From contig NZ_CP040749.1 in assembly GCF_006065315.1 (NCBI RefSeq), positions 4,300,001-4,364,000 on the forward strand: a stretch of DNA of 64,000 nucleotides, given 5' to 3'. The translations under genes and the position numbers were made by a program. Position 1 is the first letter of the stretch. Every line of letters starts with the position of its first letter. The notes beneath the pieces are model-generated. The model worked only from the letters and a program-made list of their open reading frames with translations. It did not search any database and had not been told where the DNA came from. Source of the stretch: Aureibaculum algae. GTDB lineage: Bacteria; Bacteroidota; Bacteroidia; Flavobacteriales; Flavobacteriaceae. Shown here piece after piece: positions 27,263-36,094 of this stretch.

Positions 27263-29746
27263 TTAATTCGTTGTTTTAACCGTGAGTTTTGTTGCTTCTA
27301 AATTATTCGAACTTGCTGTAATATGAATTTCACCGGATTTCTCAGTAGATTTAACTACCAATAAACACAAACCTTGAAAAGCTTTTCTTTCTGGTATTTG
27401 AAAAGATGCTAAAGAATTTGCATCTCCGTTACCTACTGCCGCCAATTTTCCTAAACCTGCAATAGAAAATGTTACCAAATTATCAGCATTCGGACATAAA
27501 TTTCCTTCCTTATCTTCTATTCTTACCGTTATAAAAGAAAGATCTTCATCATCTGCATTAATAACAGATCTATCTGCTTCTAATTTTATTTTGGCTGGCA
27601 CTCCTGCTGTATTAATCTGTTTTGTAGTAGCAATCTCACCGTTTACATAACCCACAACTTTGATAGTTCCTGGTTGGTACGGCACAGCCCAAGAAAGACG
27701 ATATTTAGTTTTATACATTCCTTTTTCAAAGTCATGAAACTCTGAAGGAATTTCTGTAAAATCCTTTCCTTTTATTTTCTTACCGAAAGATTTCCCATTC
27801 ACAAAAAGTTCTACTTCTTCACAGTTTGTATAAGAATAAACCGGAATTTCTTGTCCTTCTTTCCCTTCCCAATTCCAATGTGGCAATACATGCACCATTG
27901 GTTCGGTAGTCCACTGACTTTGATACAAATAATAACGATCTTTAGGAAAACCTGCTAAATCTACCGGTGCGAAATAAGAAGAACGTGATGGCCAATCGTC
28001 ATTCCAATGACCATTTGTGGAATTATCTCTACCACCATACGGTGTTGGTTCTCCTAAATAATCAAATCCTGTCCAAATAAATTCACCCAAAGATTTAGGT
28101 TCGGCTTCTTGTGCATCAAACTCAACATCAGGCGCATATGCCCAAGGTGGCCCTATAATGGCATCATAGCTTGAAACTTGATTGGTTTCATGTCTTTCAT
28201 TAAATTCAATAGGTAAATGGTATACTCCTCTACTACTTGTCATCGAGGAAGTTTCAGATCCATACACAATTCTATTGGGATTTTGCGTTAAAATTTCTCC
28301 ATACCTTTTTGGCCAATAATTCATTCCTATCACATCTACATAATCTGCCAACTTATTTTTAAAAGGAGCTGGATAATAATTAAATCCGATGGTGGTTGGT
28401 CTTGTAGGATCTTCCTCATGACAAATATCGTTTAACTCTTTCGTGATTTTCCAACCATCTGGTCTGCTTTGCTCTAAAATTTCATTACCAATACTCCACA
28501 TAATTACAGATGGATGATTGCGATCTCTGTTAATCATATCTCGAAGATCAATTTCATGCCACTCCTCCCAAAACTTATGATAACCATTTTCTACTTTTCC
28601 TATTTTCCATTCATCAAACGCTTCAACAATAACTACTATTCCTAACGCATTACAAACTTTTAGCATCTCTGGCGATGGCGGATTATGGCTTGTACGCAAT
28701 GCGTTTACACCCATACTCTGCATGATTTGCATTTGTCGTTCTTTGGCTCTATAGTTAATTGCAGCACCTAACGGACCTTGATCATGATGCATACAGACCC
28801 CATTTAATTCAACCTGCTTCCCATTTAAACTAAAACCGTTATTTGCATCAAATTCAATGGTTCGCACACCAAAATCACTTTGAAAAGCATCTATTTTCTT
28901 ATTCCTAATCTTGATACTACTTATTGCCTTGTACATATAAGAATTACCCATTTGCCAAAGTTGCGCATTTTTAATAACTAGATTTTGCGTAACTTCTTTT
29001 TGTGAATTACTTTTTAAAATTACTGGTGTTTCTTGGTTCGTTACTAGTTTGCCGTTTGCATCTATAATTACCGTTTCTAAAGTTGCTTTTACCTCTTTGG
29101 CACTTGTGTTTTTAATTTTAGTAGCTATGGCAACATCAGCAACACCATTGACAACTTTTGGTGTCGTTATCTTAGTGCCCCATTGCGGAATGTGTACAGC
29201 GCTCTTTATTTTTAATCGAACATTTCTATAAATTCCTGCTCCTGAATACCATCTAGAAGCCAAATCTTCCGGCGCCAATTGAACAGCTATAATGTTGTCT
29301 TTACCAAATTGAATATGCTCGGTTAAATCAAATGAAAAACCGACATATCCATAAGGTCTTTCTCCAATATAAATACCATTTAACCAAACCTTTGCATTGC
29401 TCATAGCTCCGTCAAACTCTATAGAAATCTGTTTATTCTCCTCATTTTTTGCTACCGTAAAATGTTTTCTATACCAAGCTACGCCATGCACGGGCAAACC
29501 CCCTGTGCGAGCATTATATTTTTTATCAAATGGACCTTCAATTGCCCAATCATGTGGTAGATTTAATTTCCGCCATTGCGTATCGTTATAATCCAACATT
29601 TCGGCATCTGGTAGAGAATCTTTATGAAAAAGCCAATTTTTATTAAAATTTATAGTGCCAAAATCTTGTTTATTTTGTTCATAACTAAAAGATACTTGCA
29701 CCAAAAAAAAGGCAAGTGCAAAACTTATTTTGACTGTTTTTTTCAT
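27263..29746 (-). CDS. GH2 beta-galactosidase-type glycoside hydrolase (paralogue of the 9043 gene)
   Basis: The 827-residue secreted enzyme (signal peptide ISFALAFFLVQVSFS) has all GH2 domains. The acid/base is Glu422 in MWSIGNEILEQS and the nucleophile Glu498 in YGSETSSMTSSRGVYHLP. It aligns over its whole length with the GH2 at 9043-11508, including long identical blocks (TGFDYLGEPTPYGG, NSTNGHWN, PSRSSYF, DLAGFPKDR), so the two arose by duplication. Its first four codons lie inside the left copy of the 114-bp repeat that flanks the IS1634-type element, and its original distance to the upstream sulfatase was only 12 bp. Confidence 0.9.
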   Translation of the reverse strand: MKKTVKISFALAFFLVQVSFSYEQNKQDFGTINFNKNWLFHKDSLPDAEMLDYNDTQWRKLNLPHDWAIEGPFDKKYNARTGGLPVHGVAWYRKHFTVAKNEENKQISIEFDGAMSNAKVWLNGIYIGERPYGYVGFSFDLTEHIQFGKDNIIAVQLAPEDLASRWYSGAGIYRNVRLKIKSAVHIPQWGTKITTPKVVNGVADVAIATKIKNTSAKEVKATLETVIIDANGKLVTNQETPVILKSNSQKEVTQNLVIKNAQLWQMGNSYMYKAISSIKIRNKKIDAFQSDFGVRTIEFDANNGFSLNGKQVELNGVCMHHDQGPLGAAINYRAKERQMQIMQSMGVNALRTSHNPPSPEMLKVCNALGIVVIVEAFDEWKIGKVENGYHKFWEEWHEIDLRDMINRDRNHPSVIMWSIGNEILEQSRPDGWKITKELNDICHEEDPTRPTTIGFNYYPAPFKNKLADYVDVIGMNYWPKRYGEILTQNPNRIVYGSETSSMTSSRGVYHLPIEFNERHETNQVSSYDAIIGPPWAYAPDVEFDAQEAEPKSLGEFIWTGFDYLGEPTPYGGRDNSTNGHWNDDWPSRSSYFAPVDLAGFPKDRYYLYQSQWTTEPMVHVLPHWNWEGKEGQEIPVYSYTNCEEVELFVNGKSFGKKIKGKDFTEIPSEFHDFEKGMYKTKYRLSWAVPYQPGTIKVVGYVNGEIATTKQINTAGVPAKIKLEADRSVINADDEDLSFITVRIEDKEGNLCPNADNLVTFSIAGLGKLAAVGNGDANSLASFQIPERKAFQGLCLLVVKSTEKSGEIHITASSNNLEATKLTVKTTN

Positions 29747-29848
29747 GTTTTAGAGTTATTATTGTTTTGTAACATATACATAATTAGCATTGAACTGCTT
29801 TCCATCTATTGTTTCAAACCAAGATTTAAATTTGTATTTTCCTTTTTT
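29735..29848. repeat. 114-bp direct repeat, left copy (long target duplication)
   Basis: This 114-bp stretch is identical, base for base as far as I can read it, to 30463-30576. It holds the first four codons of the GH2 gene, the 12-bp spacer and an orphan copy of the last 30 codons, stop included, of the upstream sulfatase gene (29759-29848). It directly abuts the left end of the inserted element. Confidence 0.92.
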
Positions 29849-30462
29849 CCTGACTTCCGCATTTTAACACCCAAAATCAAAAATGAAAAATTTTAGCAAT
29901 AGTTTTGTGTTCATCTGTTAGTATCAAGGTTTTTTTGATGTACTCATTTTGTTGTGGATTATATACTTCTAATTGGAATATACTTTGTAAAATATCAATT
30001 ACTTTTTCTGCTGATAAATCGGTTTTTCGTTTTTTAAGTATTCTTTCCAACTCTTTATAAACCTTATAAGCTACAAAATTCAAACAAATATGCGCTTCTA
30101 TTCTACGCTGTAAACGATGATATATAGGGCGAACTTTTAAATCTGTTTTGCTAATCCTAAAAGCTCTTTTGATCCCGTGTGCTCATTAATCCAGTTTTCG
30201 GCGATCTTTATCAATTCTGTTTCCTGTCCAGATGTTTTATAAGAGCCAAAACTTTTTAAAACCTTGTACTTGCCAGTGGATTTATCCACAACCTGAATAT
30301 AAGTGTATCCTTTATTATGTTTTAACCTACGAATAAACATCAAAACGAAGGTAAAAAATAAATTTAACACCCAAAATAGAAAAATTAAAAATATTAAAGT
30401 ATTGAACTACAACATATTAGATCCTTGCAGAATGGAAAATCTAAAAATGTGCGGAAGTCAGG
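29849..30462 (-). mobile_element. Internally deleted IS1634-type element (614 bp)
   Basis: The ends are inverted repeats beginning CCTGACTTCCGCA on each side (29849-29861 and 30450-30462, read inwards). Inside lie the N-terminal and C-terminal parts of one transposase joined by an internal deletion. The element is flanked by a 114-bp perfect direct repeat; IS1634 and IS1549 are known for target duplications of variable and very long size, which fits. Having lost most of the transposase it cannot move by itself but could be moved in trans. Confidence 0.85.
29877..30340 (-). pseudogene. IS1634-family transposase, central part deleted
   Basis: The N-terminal part starts at 30340 (MFIRRLKHNKGYTYIQVVDK, then STGKYKVLKSFG), the typical beginning of IS1634-family transposases, and runs to about residue 55. 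At about 30160-30170 it passes to the C-terminal part in another frame (RAFRISKTDLKVRPIYHRLQ, then RRIEAHICLNFVAYKVYKEL), ending at 29877. Family members have roughly 500-600 residues, so about 400, including most of the DDE core, are gone. The upstream frame stops at 30137. Confidence 0.85.
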
Positions 30463-30576
30463 TGTTTTTTTCATGTTTTAGAGTTATTATTGTTTTGTAA
30501 CATATACATAATTAGCATTGAACTGCTTTCCATCTATTGTTTCAAACCAAGATTTAAATTTGTATTTTCCTTTTTT
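30463..30576. repeat. 114-bp direct repeat, right copy (long target duplication)
   Basis: Identical to 29735-29848. This copy supplies the working last 30 codons and stop of the sulfatase gene (30487-32304), followed by a dead copy of the first GH2 codons. It directly abuts the right end of the inserted element. Confidence 0.92.
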
Positions 30577-32304
30577 TAGCTTAATGCTGATACTAGCTTT
30601 TTTCATAGTAGCATCCACTTTTAATTCTTTTTGTTGATTACCAATTAAAATTCCTGCATTTACAATTGGTAAAGCTGCAGCAGCGGGAAACTCAAAAACA
30701 GTAGTATTTGGAATGGCTTCTCTTTTTGTAATACCCTCGGTTATCTTTGCAGGGATTTCTTCCGGCCAACGAGCAAGCGCAAAAGTGTAGGTAGCATCTT
30801 CTAAAATTTCAATGGTATGATAACCATTGTACACCACACCTTCTCTTTGTAGAATTTGATTCCAAGGCATTTCTTGCTTCTCATCATCGGGATGTGCATC
30901 ATGGATAAATAAGGTGGTTTTCGGACTTTCTTTTGAACAAATAGGAATATACGCTGTTTTCTTTAAAGCTGGTTGTAAACTTTTCCACCAGGTATCATAA
31001 CCCGTTCTCAATTGCTGTTTAATTTCAGGAAATTGTGTTGCAACATTTGTTTTTTGAGCAGGATCGCTATTAATATTATACAACTTATCTCCATCTATCA
31101 ATCTCCAATCTCCCATCATGGTAGCCGACATTTGCCATTTTTGAGCAACTTCTTCCCGCTGTGAATCTGTTACAATAATTCTATTTTCAAAATTCTTCTG
31201 GTTACCGTTTAATAAAGGAATCAAGCTGACACCATCAAAATGTGCAGATTTTGGCTTTTTTAAATGCAATAAGTCTATTAAAGTTGGTAAGAGATCAATA
31301 TGTGCGGTAAGCGCTTCTATCTCATTTACTTTTTTCAATTGCCCTCCTTTATACTGCATAAAAAGCGGCACACGATGACCACCTTCTAACGGACTTCCTT
31401 TTCTACCAGACATACCTGCATTATATCCTTTTACTAATTCTCCGTTTTTAAACGACATTCCATCTGCTCCACCATTATCTGTTAAAAAAATAAGCAAGGT
31501 ATTTTCTTCTAAATGGTTAGAAGTTAGAAAGTCTTTTAACTTTCCTATATTTTCATCAATATTTTCAATCATACCATAAAAGGCCGCATTTGGAATTTTA
31601 GGATTGTCTTTATAGCGTTGTGTATATTTATCAGCTACAAATAGCGGAGAATGAGCGGCATTAGTCGAAATATAACAAAGAAATGGTTTACCAGCTTTTT
31701 GTTTATCTAACATAAACTTTTTGGCATTATCAAACCAAATATCGGTACAGTACCCTTCAAACTTTGTTGGTTTTCCATTTTTTAGGTACGTATCATCAAA
31801 ATAATCATTATCCCAATAATCGGATTGCTGTTGTACGCCACCTCCACCATGCGTTATGACTTCTTCAAATCCTCTATCCTGTGGACGATAAGGGTAGTTA
31901 TCGCCTAAATGCCATTTTCCAAAAAGTCCGGTTGCATAGCCATTGCTCTTAAAAATATCTGCCATGGTTACTTCGTCAGCGTACATAATAGATCGACCAG
32001 CAATGGTATGCCAAGCTCCTGTTCTATTGGAATAATGTCCGGTTAATAATGCTCCCCTTGTTGGAGAACATGTGGGACTTACATGAAAATTGGTAAAGCA
32101 TGTACTTTTATCGTGTAGCTTATCTAGATTCGGAGTGTGCAAATAAGGATTCCCGAGAGCAGCAATATCTCCATAACCTTGATCGTCTGAAATAACAATA
32201 ACTACATTCGTTTTTTGTTGTGAGAATATGTTATTCGTAGTTATATGAACTAGAAAAATAAACAAAATTGAGATTTTGGAAAGCGTTAATTTAGTCATCG
32301 TCAA
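30487..32304 (-). CDS. S1-family sulfatase (arylsulfatase A-like) with C-terminal extension
   Basis: The 605-residue protein has a signal peptide (ISILFIFLVHITTNNIFSQ), the metal-binding Asp40-Asp41 (VISDDQGYGDIAALG), and the motif Cys79-S-P-T-R with GALLTGHYSNRTGAWHT. The second metal region is LIFLTDNGGADGMSF. After the sulfatase fold, about 130 extra residues form a beta-rich domain ending in FKSWFETIDGKQFNANYVYV. The last 30 codons lie in the 114-bp repeat, so the frame was restored by the target duplication when the IS1634-type element landed. It heads the run that leads to GH28. Confidence 0.9.
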   Translation of the reverse strand: MTMTKLTLSKISILFIFLVHITTNNIFSQQKTNVVIVISDDQGYGDIAALGNPYLHTPNLDKLHDKSTCFTNFHVSPTCSPTRGALLTGHYSNRTGAWHTIAGRSIMYADEVTMADIFKSNGYATGLFGKWHLGDNYPYRPQDRGFEEVITHGGGGVQQQSDYWDNDYFDDTYLKNGKPTKFEGYCTDIWFDNAKKFMLDKQKAGKPFLCYISTNAAHSPLFVADKYTQRYKDNPKIPNAAFYGMIENIDENIGKLKDFLTSNHLEENTLLIFLTDNGGADGMSFKNGELVKGYNAGMSGRKGSPLEGGHRVPLFMQYKGGQLKKVNEIEALTAHIDLLPTLIDLLHLKKPKSAHFDGVSLIPLLNGNQKNFENRIIVTDSQREEVAQKWQMSATMMGDWRLIDGDKLYNINSDPAQKTNVATQFPEIKQQLRTGYDTWWKSLQPALKKTAYIPICSKESPKTTLFIHDAHPDDEKQEMPWNQILQREGVVYNGYHTIEILEDATYTFALARWPEEIPAKITEGITKREAIPNTTVFEFPAAAALPIVNAGILIGNQQKELKVDATMKKASISIKLKKGKYKFKSWFETIDGKQFNANYVYVTKQ

Positions 32305-32606
32305 CTTTATTAAAAATTACTATCTACCGAAATTAAATAAACTCTTACAACTATGCTAGGTACACAAACTTTTGTTACTTTAATTGAATCATATCTTGTA
32401 GTAAAAAATTTAAAAGTGCCAAATCTCGCTAGAAAATGAATAAAACCGTCATTTGGAATCAAGCTTTTTCGTAATGAGGCAATCTTTAGAATATCACTTT
32501 GAGTAAAATCCTGACAGATAGCTAAGCTCCCTAAGTCGCTTGTTGATTAGGTAAAAATCAACTTTTAAGACAGCCTCTTTATCATATTAAAATTTAGCAA
32601 AAAATG
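32305..32606. other. 302-bp intergenic region, no gene
   Basis: The region between the FG-GAP gene's stop and the sulfatase start holds no convincing frame. Near 32552-32572 the 7-bp arms gttgatt/aatcaac around a short loop are followed by tttt on the plus strand. The neighbouring string gacagcctcttt, read on the minus strand, recalls the outer end of some insertion sequences, but no partner end is seen. No 21-bp direct-repeat site is found here. Confidence 0.4.
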
Positions 32607-35600
32607 TCAATTCACTTTGAACATTTGATGTTTACTATTATTATTTATGACTAAAACTAGGTTGCCTAAAGCGCTTTTTAACTCCAGCATATTTCTTGTA
32701 TCTTTTGGAGCAAAGAAGCCCGAATCTTGGTTAGACAAAAAACTAAAACTATGGTTAGAATTTCCTACTAATAAAGATCCAATTCCAGCATCAGCTCTTG
32801 TAGTTTCCACTTCTGACTGAAAGTTATTTCCAACAAACAGTAAATCCATTTTGTTATCGTGATTAAAATCAGCATAAATAATTCCATTTATTGGAGATTT
32901 CTGTAGTTCATTCGAAAAAGATTCAAAACTAAAGTTACCGTTACCATCATTTCTAAAAATTCCCGATCGGAATTCATTTACAGAAAAGTGAAGGGCACTT
33001 TTAACACCTTCCCCTAGAATTCCTACCAAATCTCTATTAGCAAAATCTCCATACGATTTTATTTTATTTGCCAAGTGTGGCATTTGCTGCGCCGTACACC
33101 CTTTACCTCGAATAGGAACTTCTTTGTCATCAACATATTTGGCAAGCATAATATCTTCAACTCCGTTAAAATCAAAATCTTTAGTATAAATTTGAAAGGG
33201 CTTTTCTTTAGAAGCATGGAATTTATAATTCAAGCCAAGATTACCAGCAATAATGTCTTGATCTCCGTCCTTATCAATATCGGCAACATGTAATTTATTC
33301 CACCAACCTGTGGTTTCAGCAAGAGTTTTAAAACTAACACTTTTTATCAATTTATTGTCCTGATTTAAAAACACTTGAATTCCCATCCATTCACCAGTAA
33401 CCACCAAATCTAATTTTTCATCTTTATTCATATCAGCCCAAACAGCATCGGTAACCATACCGATTTGCTCTAATTCTGGTGCTGTTGTAGCTGTTACATT
33501 ACTGAATTTACCTTGATCATTATGAAGCAAATAACTAGTAGGTGCATATGGGTATTTATTTGGAATCACTCTTCCGCCAACAAACAAGTCAAGATCTCCA
33601 TCTTGGTCATAATCACAAGCTTTTACAATAGAACCCGCTGTTGTCATTTCTGGTAAACTTCCATTTGCCTTTATAAAGTTTCCGCTTCCTTGATTTAGGT
33701 ACAACCTATCTTGTAATAATTCTACAGTTTTAGAAAACTCATAACTTCCGCTTACAACATACAAATCTTGATCTCCATCATTATCTGCATCAAAAAATAA
33801 GGCGCCAACGTCTTCTGCTTGTTTATCTGCTTCAAAAGCAGAAATTGGTTTAACTTGAAAACTACCATCTTTTTGACTTAGCAATAATTGCCCAACCTGA
33901 TTATGACCTCCTCCCAAGTAAATATCATCAAAACCATCATTATTTATATCTTCTTTTGCCACAGCAGGACCTGTTTGGGATAATTTATGCGGCAATAAAA
34001 TTTGCGTTTCAAAATCATTATAATATGGATCTATATGTTTAAAGTCAAATGGAATTTCGGTCACTAAGGTCTCATTTTGTACTGGTACAATTTCTTGAAT
34101 TTTAGCATCTTCATAATTAATTTGAAGCACTTGATTCGTTTTAACTTTGGGAAGAATTTGTTTTTTACCATCTAGCCAAATAACTTCTAACTTTTCAATA
34201 ACATCCTCTTTTTTTAATCCGAAATGAACTTTGTTCGAAACCGAAGATAAAAACCCTCTTGAATTGATCAATTGTCTTGTTTGAATTGTTTTATCTTCTA
34301 AATACAACTTAAAAAATACTCCATTGCCAAAAGTATTTTCTGAAGGTCCGTTACATGAAATCTGTAAATAATTACCAAGACCTTTTTCAATGGCGTTATT
34401 TTTTAAAACAGTGGCATTTTCGTTAATATTATTCACGACTATATCCAAATCTCCATCATTATCTAAATCGGCATAAATTGCCCCATTTGAAAATGTTGGA
34501 ATAGAATCAGTCCATTTTGTGGAAGTATCTTCAAATGTTAAGTCTCCATTATTCTTAAAAAAATAATTGACCAATTTCTGTTGTGGCAACATTTGCGAAA
34601 ACTTAAGAAAATCTTCTTTAGTTGGTTTTCTATTGTTTTTTTTTAGAATTGCTAGTATTTCATTGTTTTTATCTTTATCAATAACATCTCTAAAAACACC
34701 ATTGGTAACATAAATATCTGTATAACCATCTAAATCAAAATCTGCTGAAAGAAGCGACCAACTCCAATCGGTATTACCAATGCCTGCCAATTGTGAAATT
34801 TCACTAAATGTGCCATTTCCATTATTTAATTGAAGCATGTTATGCATATACTGGTAATGATAATTACTAGCTACCATTTGCTCAAACATGGGTATAGAAG
34901 TCATGCCCATTGTTGTTTTTGATCGCACATAATCTTGTGGATTCATATCTAACGTAAGTACATCTTCTAAACCATCGTTGTTTATATCTGCCATATCACC
35001 TCCCATACTGTTAAAAGACATATGTTTAACCGTTTTATTTCTACTTTCAGTAAAGGTGCCGTCTTGATTATTGATATACACAAAATCTGGCATATTAAAG
35101 TCATTGCAAACATACACATCTAACCAGCCATCATTGTTTAAATCGCCCACTTGTGGATTTAAACCAAAACCCAAATCAGGCATTATTCCAGCTTTAATTG
35201 ATACATCTTTAAAATGACCATTACCATCATTTTGATACAATTTATCGCTACCTTTTGCTGCAATAGTTTCTGGACTAGTTTGTACTGCTATTAAATCTAA
35301 AACTTCCATTTTTCTAGTCATATCAGGTGTGTTAGAAATATATACATCTAAATCACCGTCATTATCATAATCAAAAAAAGTCGCTTGAATACCTCTGTTT
35401 TCATCGGCTAGACCAAATTCAGCTGCTTTTTCTGTAAACGTCAAGTCGCCATTGTTGATGTACAACATATTAGCGAATTTTTTATTATCCGAATTTGAAC
35501 CTCCTCGAACGATATAAATATCTAAAAATCCATCTTGGTTTACATCGGCCACAGTTACCCCTGAATCAAAACCTTCTCTTTTCTCAATACCAGAATTTTT

Positions 35601-35948
35601 GGTAATATCTTCAAACTTAAAATCTCCTTTATTTAAGTATAATTTGTTATCAAAAGTGTTTGAAATAAAAAACAAATCAACAAAACCATCATTATTAAAG
35701 TCTGCGGAAGCTACACCTCCTCCAATATAAGCATACATGTATTGATAATAGTTCGCATCAATGGTTTCAACCATTTTATTATTAAATTCAATACCCGATT
35801 CTTTTGATGCTATCTTTGTAAATAACATTTTTTTCTGTAAATCATTCTCTTCTATTTCCTGCTTTTTGTTTTTATCTATACATGAAAATAATACGAAAAA
35901 AGAAATGAAAATACAGCTTTGAAAAAAAGACATTTTTTTACAACTCAT
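32607..35948 (-). CDS. FG-GAP/VCBS-repeat lipoprotein with ASPIC/UnbV domain
   Basis: The 1113-residue lipoprotein has a signal with Cys near residue 23 (FFVLFSCIDKN). It is built of repeated calcium-binding-like blades with the core DxDxDGxxD (FNNDGFVDLFFI, DYDNDGDLDVYI, DADNDGDQDLYV), giving two propeller-like halves. An ASPIC/UnbV domain lies between (about residues 540-620: TRQLINSRGFLSSVSNKVHFGL). Such proteins are frequent PUL partners of SusCD and are taken to bind carbohydrate at the surface; no enzyme activity is known to me. It lies 147 bp after SusD, past a terminator. A second copy at 58986-62351 is broken by a stop. Confidence 0.85.
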   Translation of the reverse strand: MSCKKMSFFQSCIFISFFVLFSCIDKNKKQEIEENDLQKKMLFTKIASKESGIEFNNKMVETIDANYYQYMYAYIGGGVASADFNNDGFVDLFFISNTFDNKLYLNKGDFKFEDITKNSGIEKREGFDSGVTVADVNQDGFLDIYIVRGGSNSDNKKFANMLYINNGDLTFTEKAAEFGLADENRGIQATFFDYDNDGDLDVYISNTPDMTRKMEVLDLIAVQTSPETIAAKGSDKLYQNDGNGHFKDVSIKAGIMPDLGFGLNPQVGDLNNDGWLDVYVCNDFNMPDFVYINNQDGTFTESRNKTVKHMSFNSMGGDMADINNDGLEDVLTLDMNPQDYVRSKTTMGMTSIPMFEQMVASNYHYQYMHNMLQLNNGNGTFSEISQLAGIGNTDWSWSLLSADFDLDGYTDIYVTNGVFRDVIDKDKNNEILAILKKNNRKPTKEDFLKFSQMLPQQKLVNYFFKNNGDLTFEDTSTKWTDSIPTFSNGAIYADLDNDGDLDIVVNNINENATVLKNNAIEKGLGNYLQISCNGPSENTFGNGVFFKLYLEDKTIQTRQLINSRGFLSSVSNKVHFGLKKEDVIEKLEVIWLDGKKQILPKVKTNQVLQINYEDAKIQEIVPVQNETLVTEIPFDFKHIDPYYNDFETQILLPHKLSQTGPAVAKEDINNDGFDDIYLGGGHNQVGQLLLSQKDGSFQVKPISAFEADKQAEDVGALFFDADNDGDQDLYVVSGSYEFSKTVELLQDRLYLNQGSGNFIKANGSLPEMTTAGSIVKACDYDQDGDLDLFVGGRVIPNKYPYAPTSYLLHNDQGKFSNVTATTAPELEQIGMVTDAVWADMNKDEKLDLVVTGEWMGIQVFLNQDNKLIKSVSFKTLAETTGWWNKLHVADIDKDGDQDIIAGNLGLNYKFHASKEKPFQIYTKDFDFNGVEDIMLAKYVDDKEVPIRGKGCTAQQMPHLANKIKSYGDFANRDLVGILGEGVKSALHFSVNEFRSGIFRNDGNGNFSFESFSNELQKSPINGIIYADFNHDNKMDLLFVGNNFQSEVETTRADAGIGSLLVGNSNHSFSFLSNQDSGFFAPKDTRNMLELKSALGNLVLVINNNSKHQMFKVN

Positions 35949-36027
35949 AATATATGTAATTTTTTAAAAATTGTTTTCTAAATTTAATACATTTTCCATA
36001 AAAGTTAGCCATTTTCATATAAAAACA

Positions 36028-36059
36028 AACGGGAAGGCTTTTAAAAGCCTTACCGTTTC
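36028..36059 (-). terminator. Intrinsic terminator after susD
   Basis: A 32-bp inverted repeat (aaacggtaaggcttttaaaa read on the minus strand, with arms matching except one pair) is followed on that strand by gtttgttttta. It lies 36 bp past the susD stop and should end the susC-susD transcript. Confidence 0.85.
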
Positions 36060-36094
36060 ATAAAAAAATTAACTCAAAATTAACTCTATTTTTA

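Noticed and set aside
32552..32585. Insertion-sequence end in the gap before the FG-GAP gene
   Set aside because: The string resembling an outer inverted repeat has no partner and no flanking duplication within the window.
32607..35948. Tandem DNA repeats or adhesin array in the FG-GAP gene
   Set aside because: The repeats are at protein level (DxDxDG blades), diverged at DNA level, and explained by the fold.
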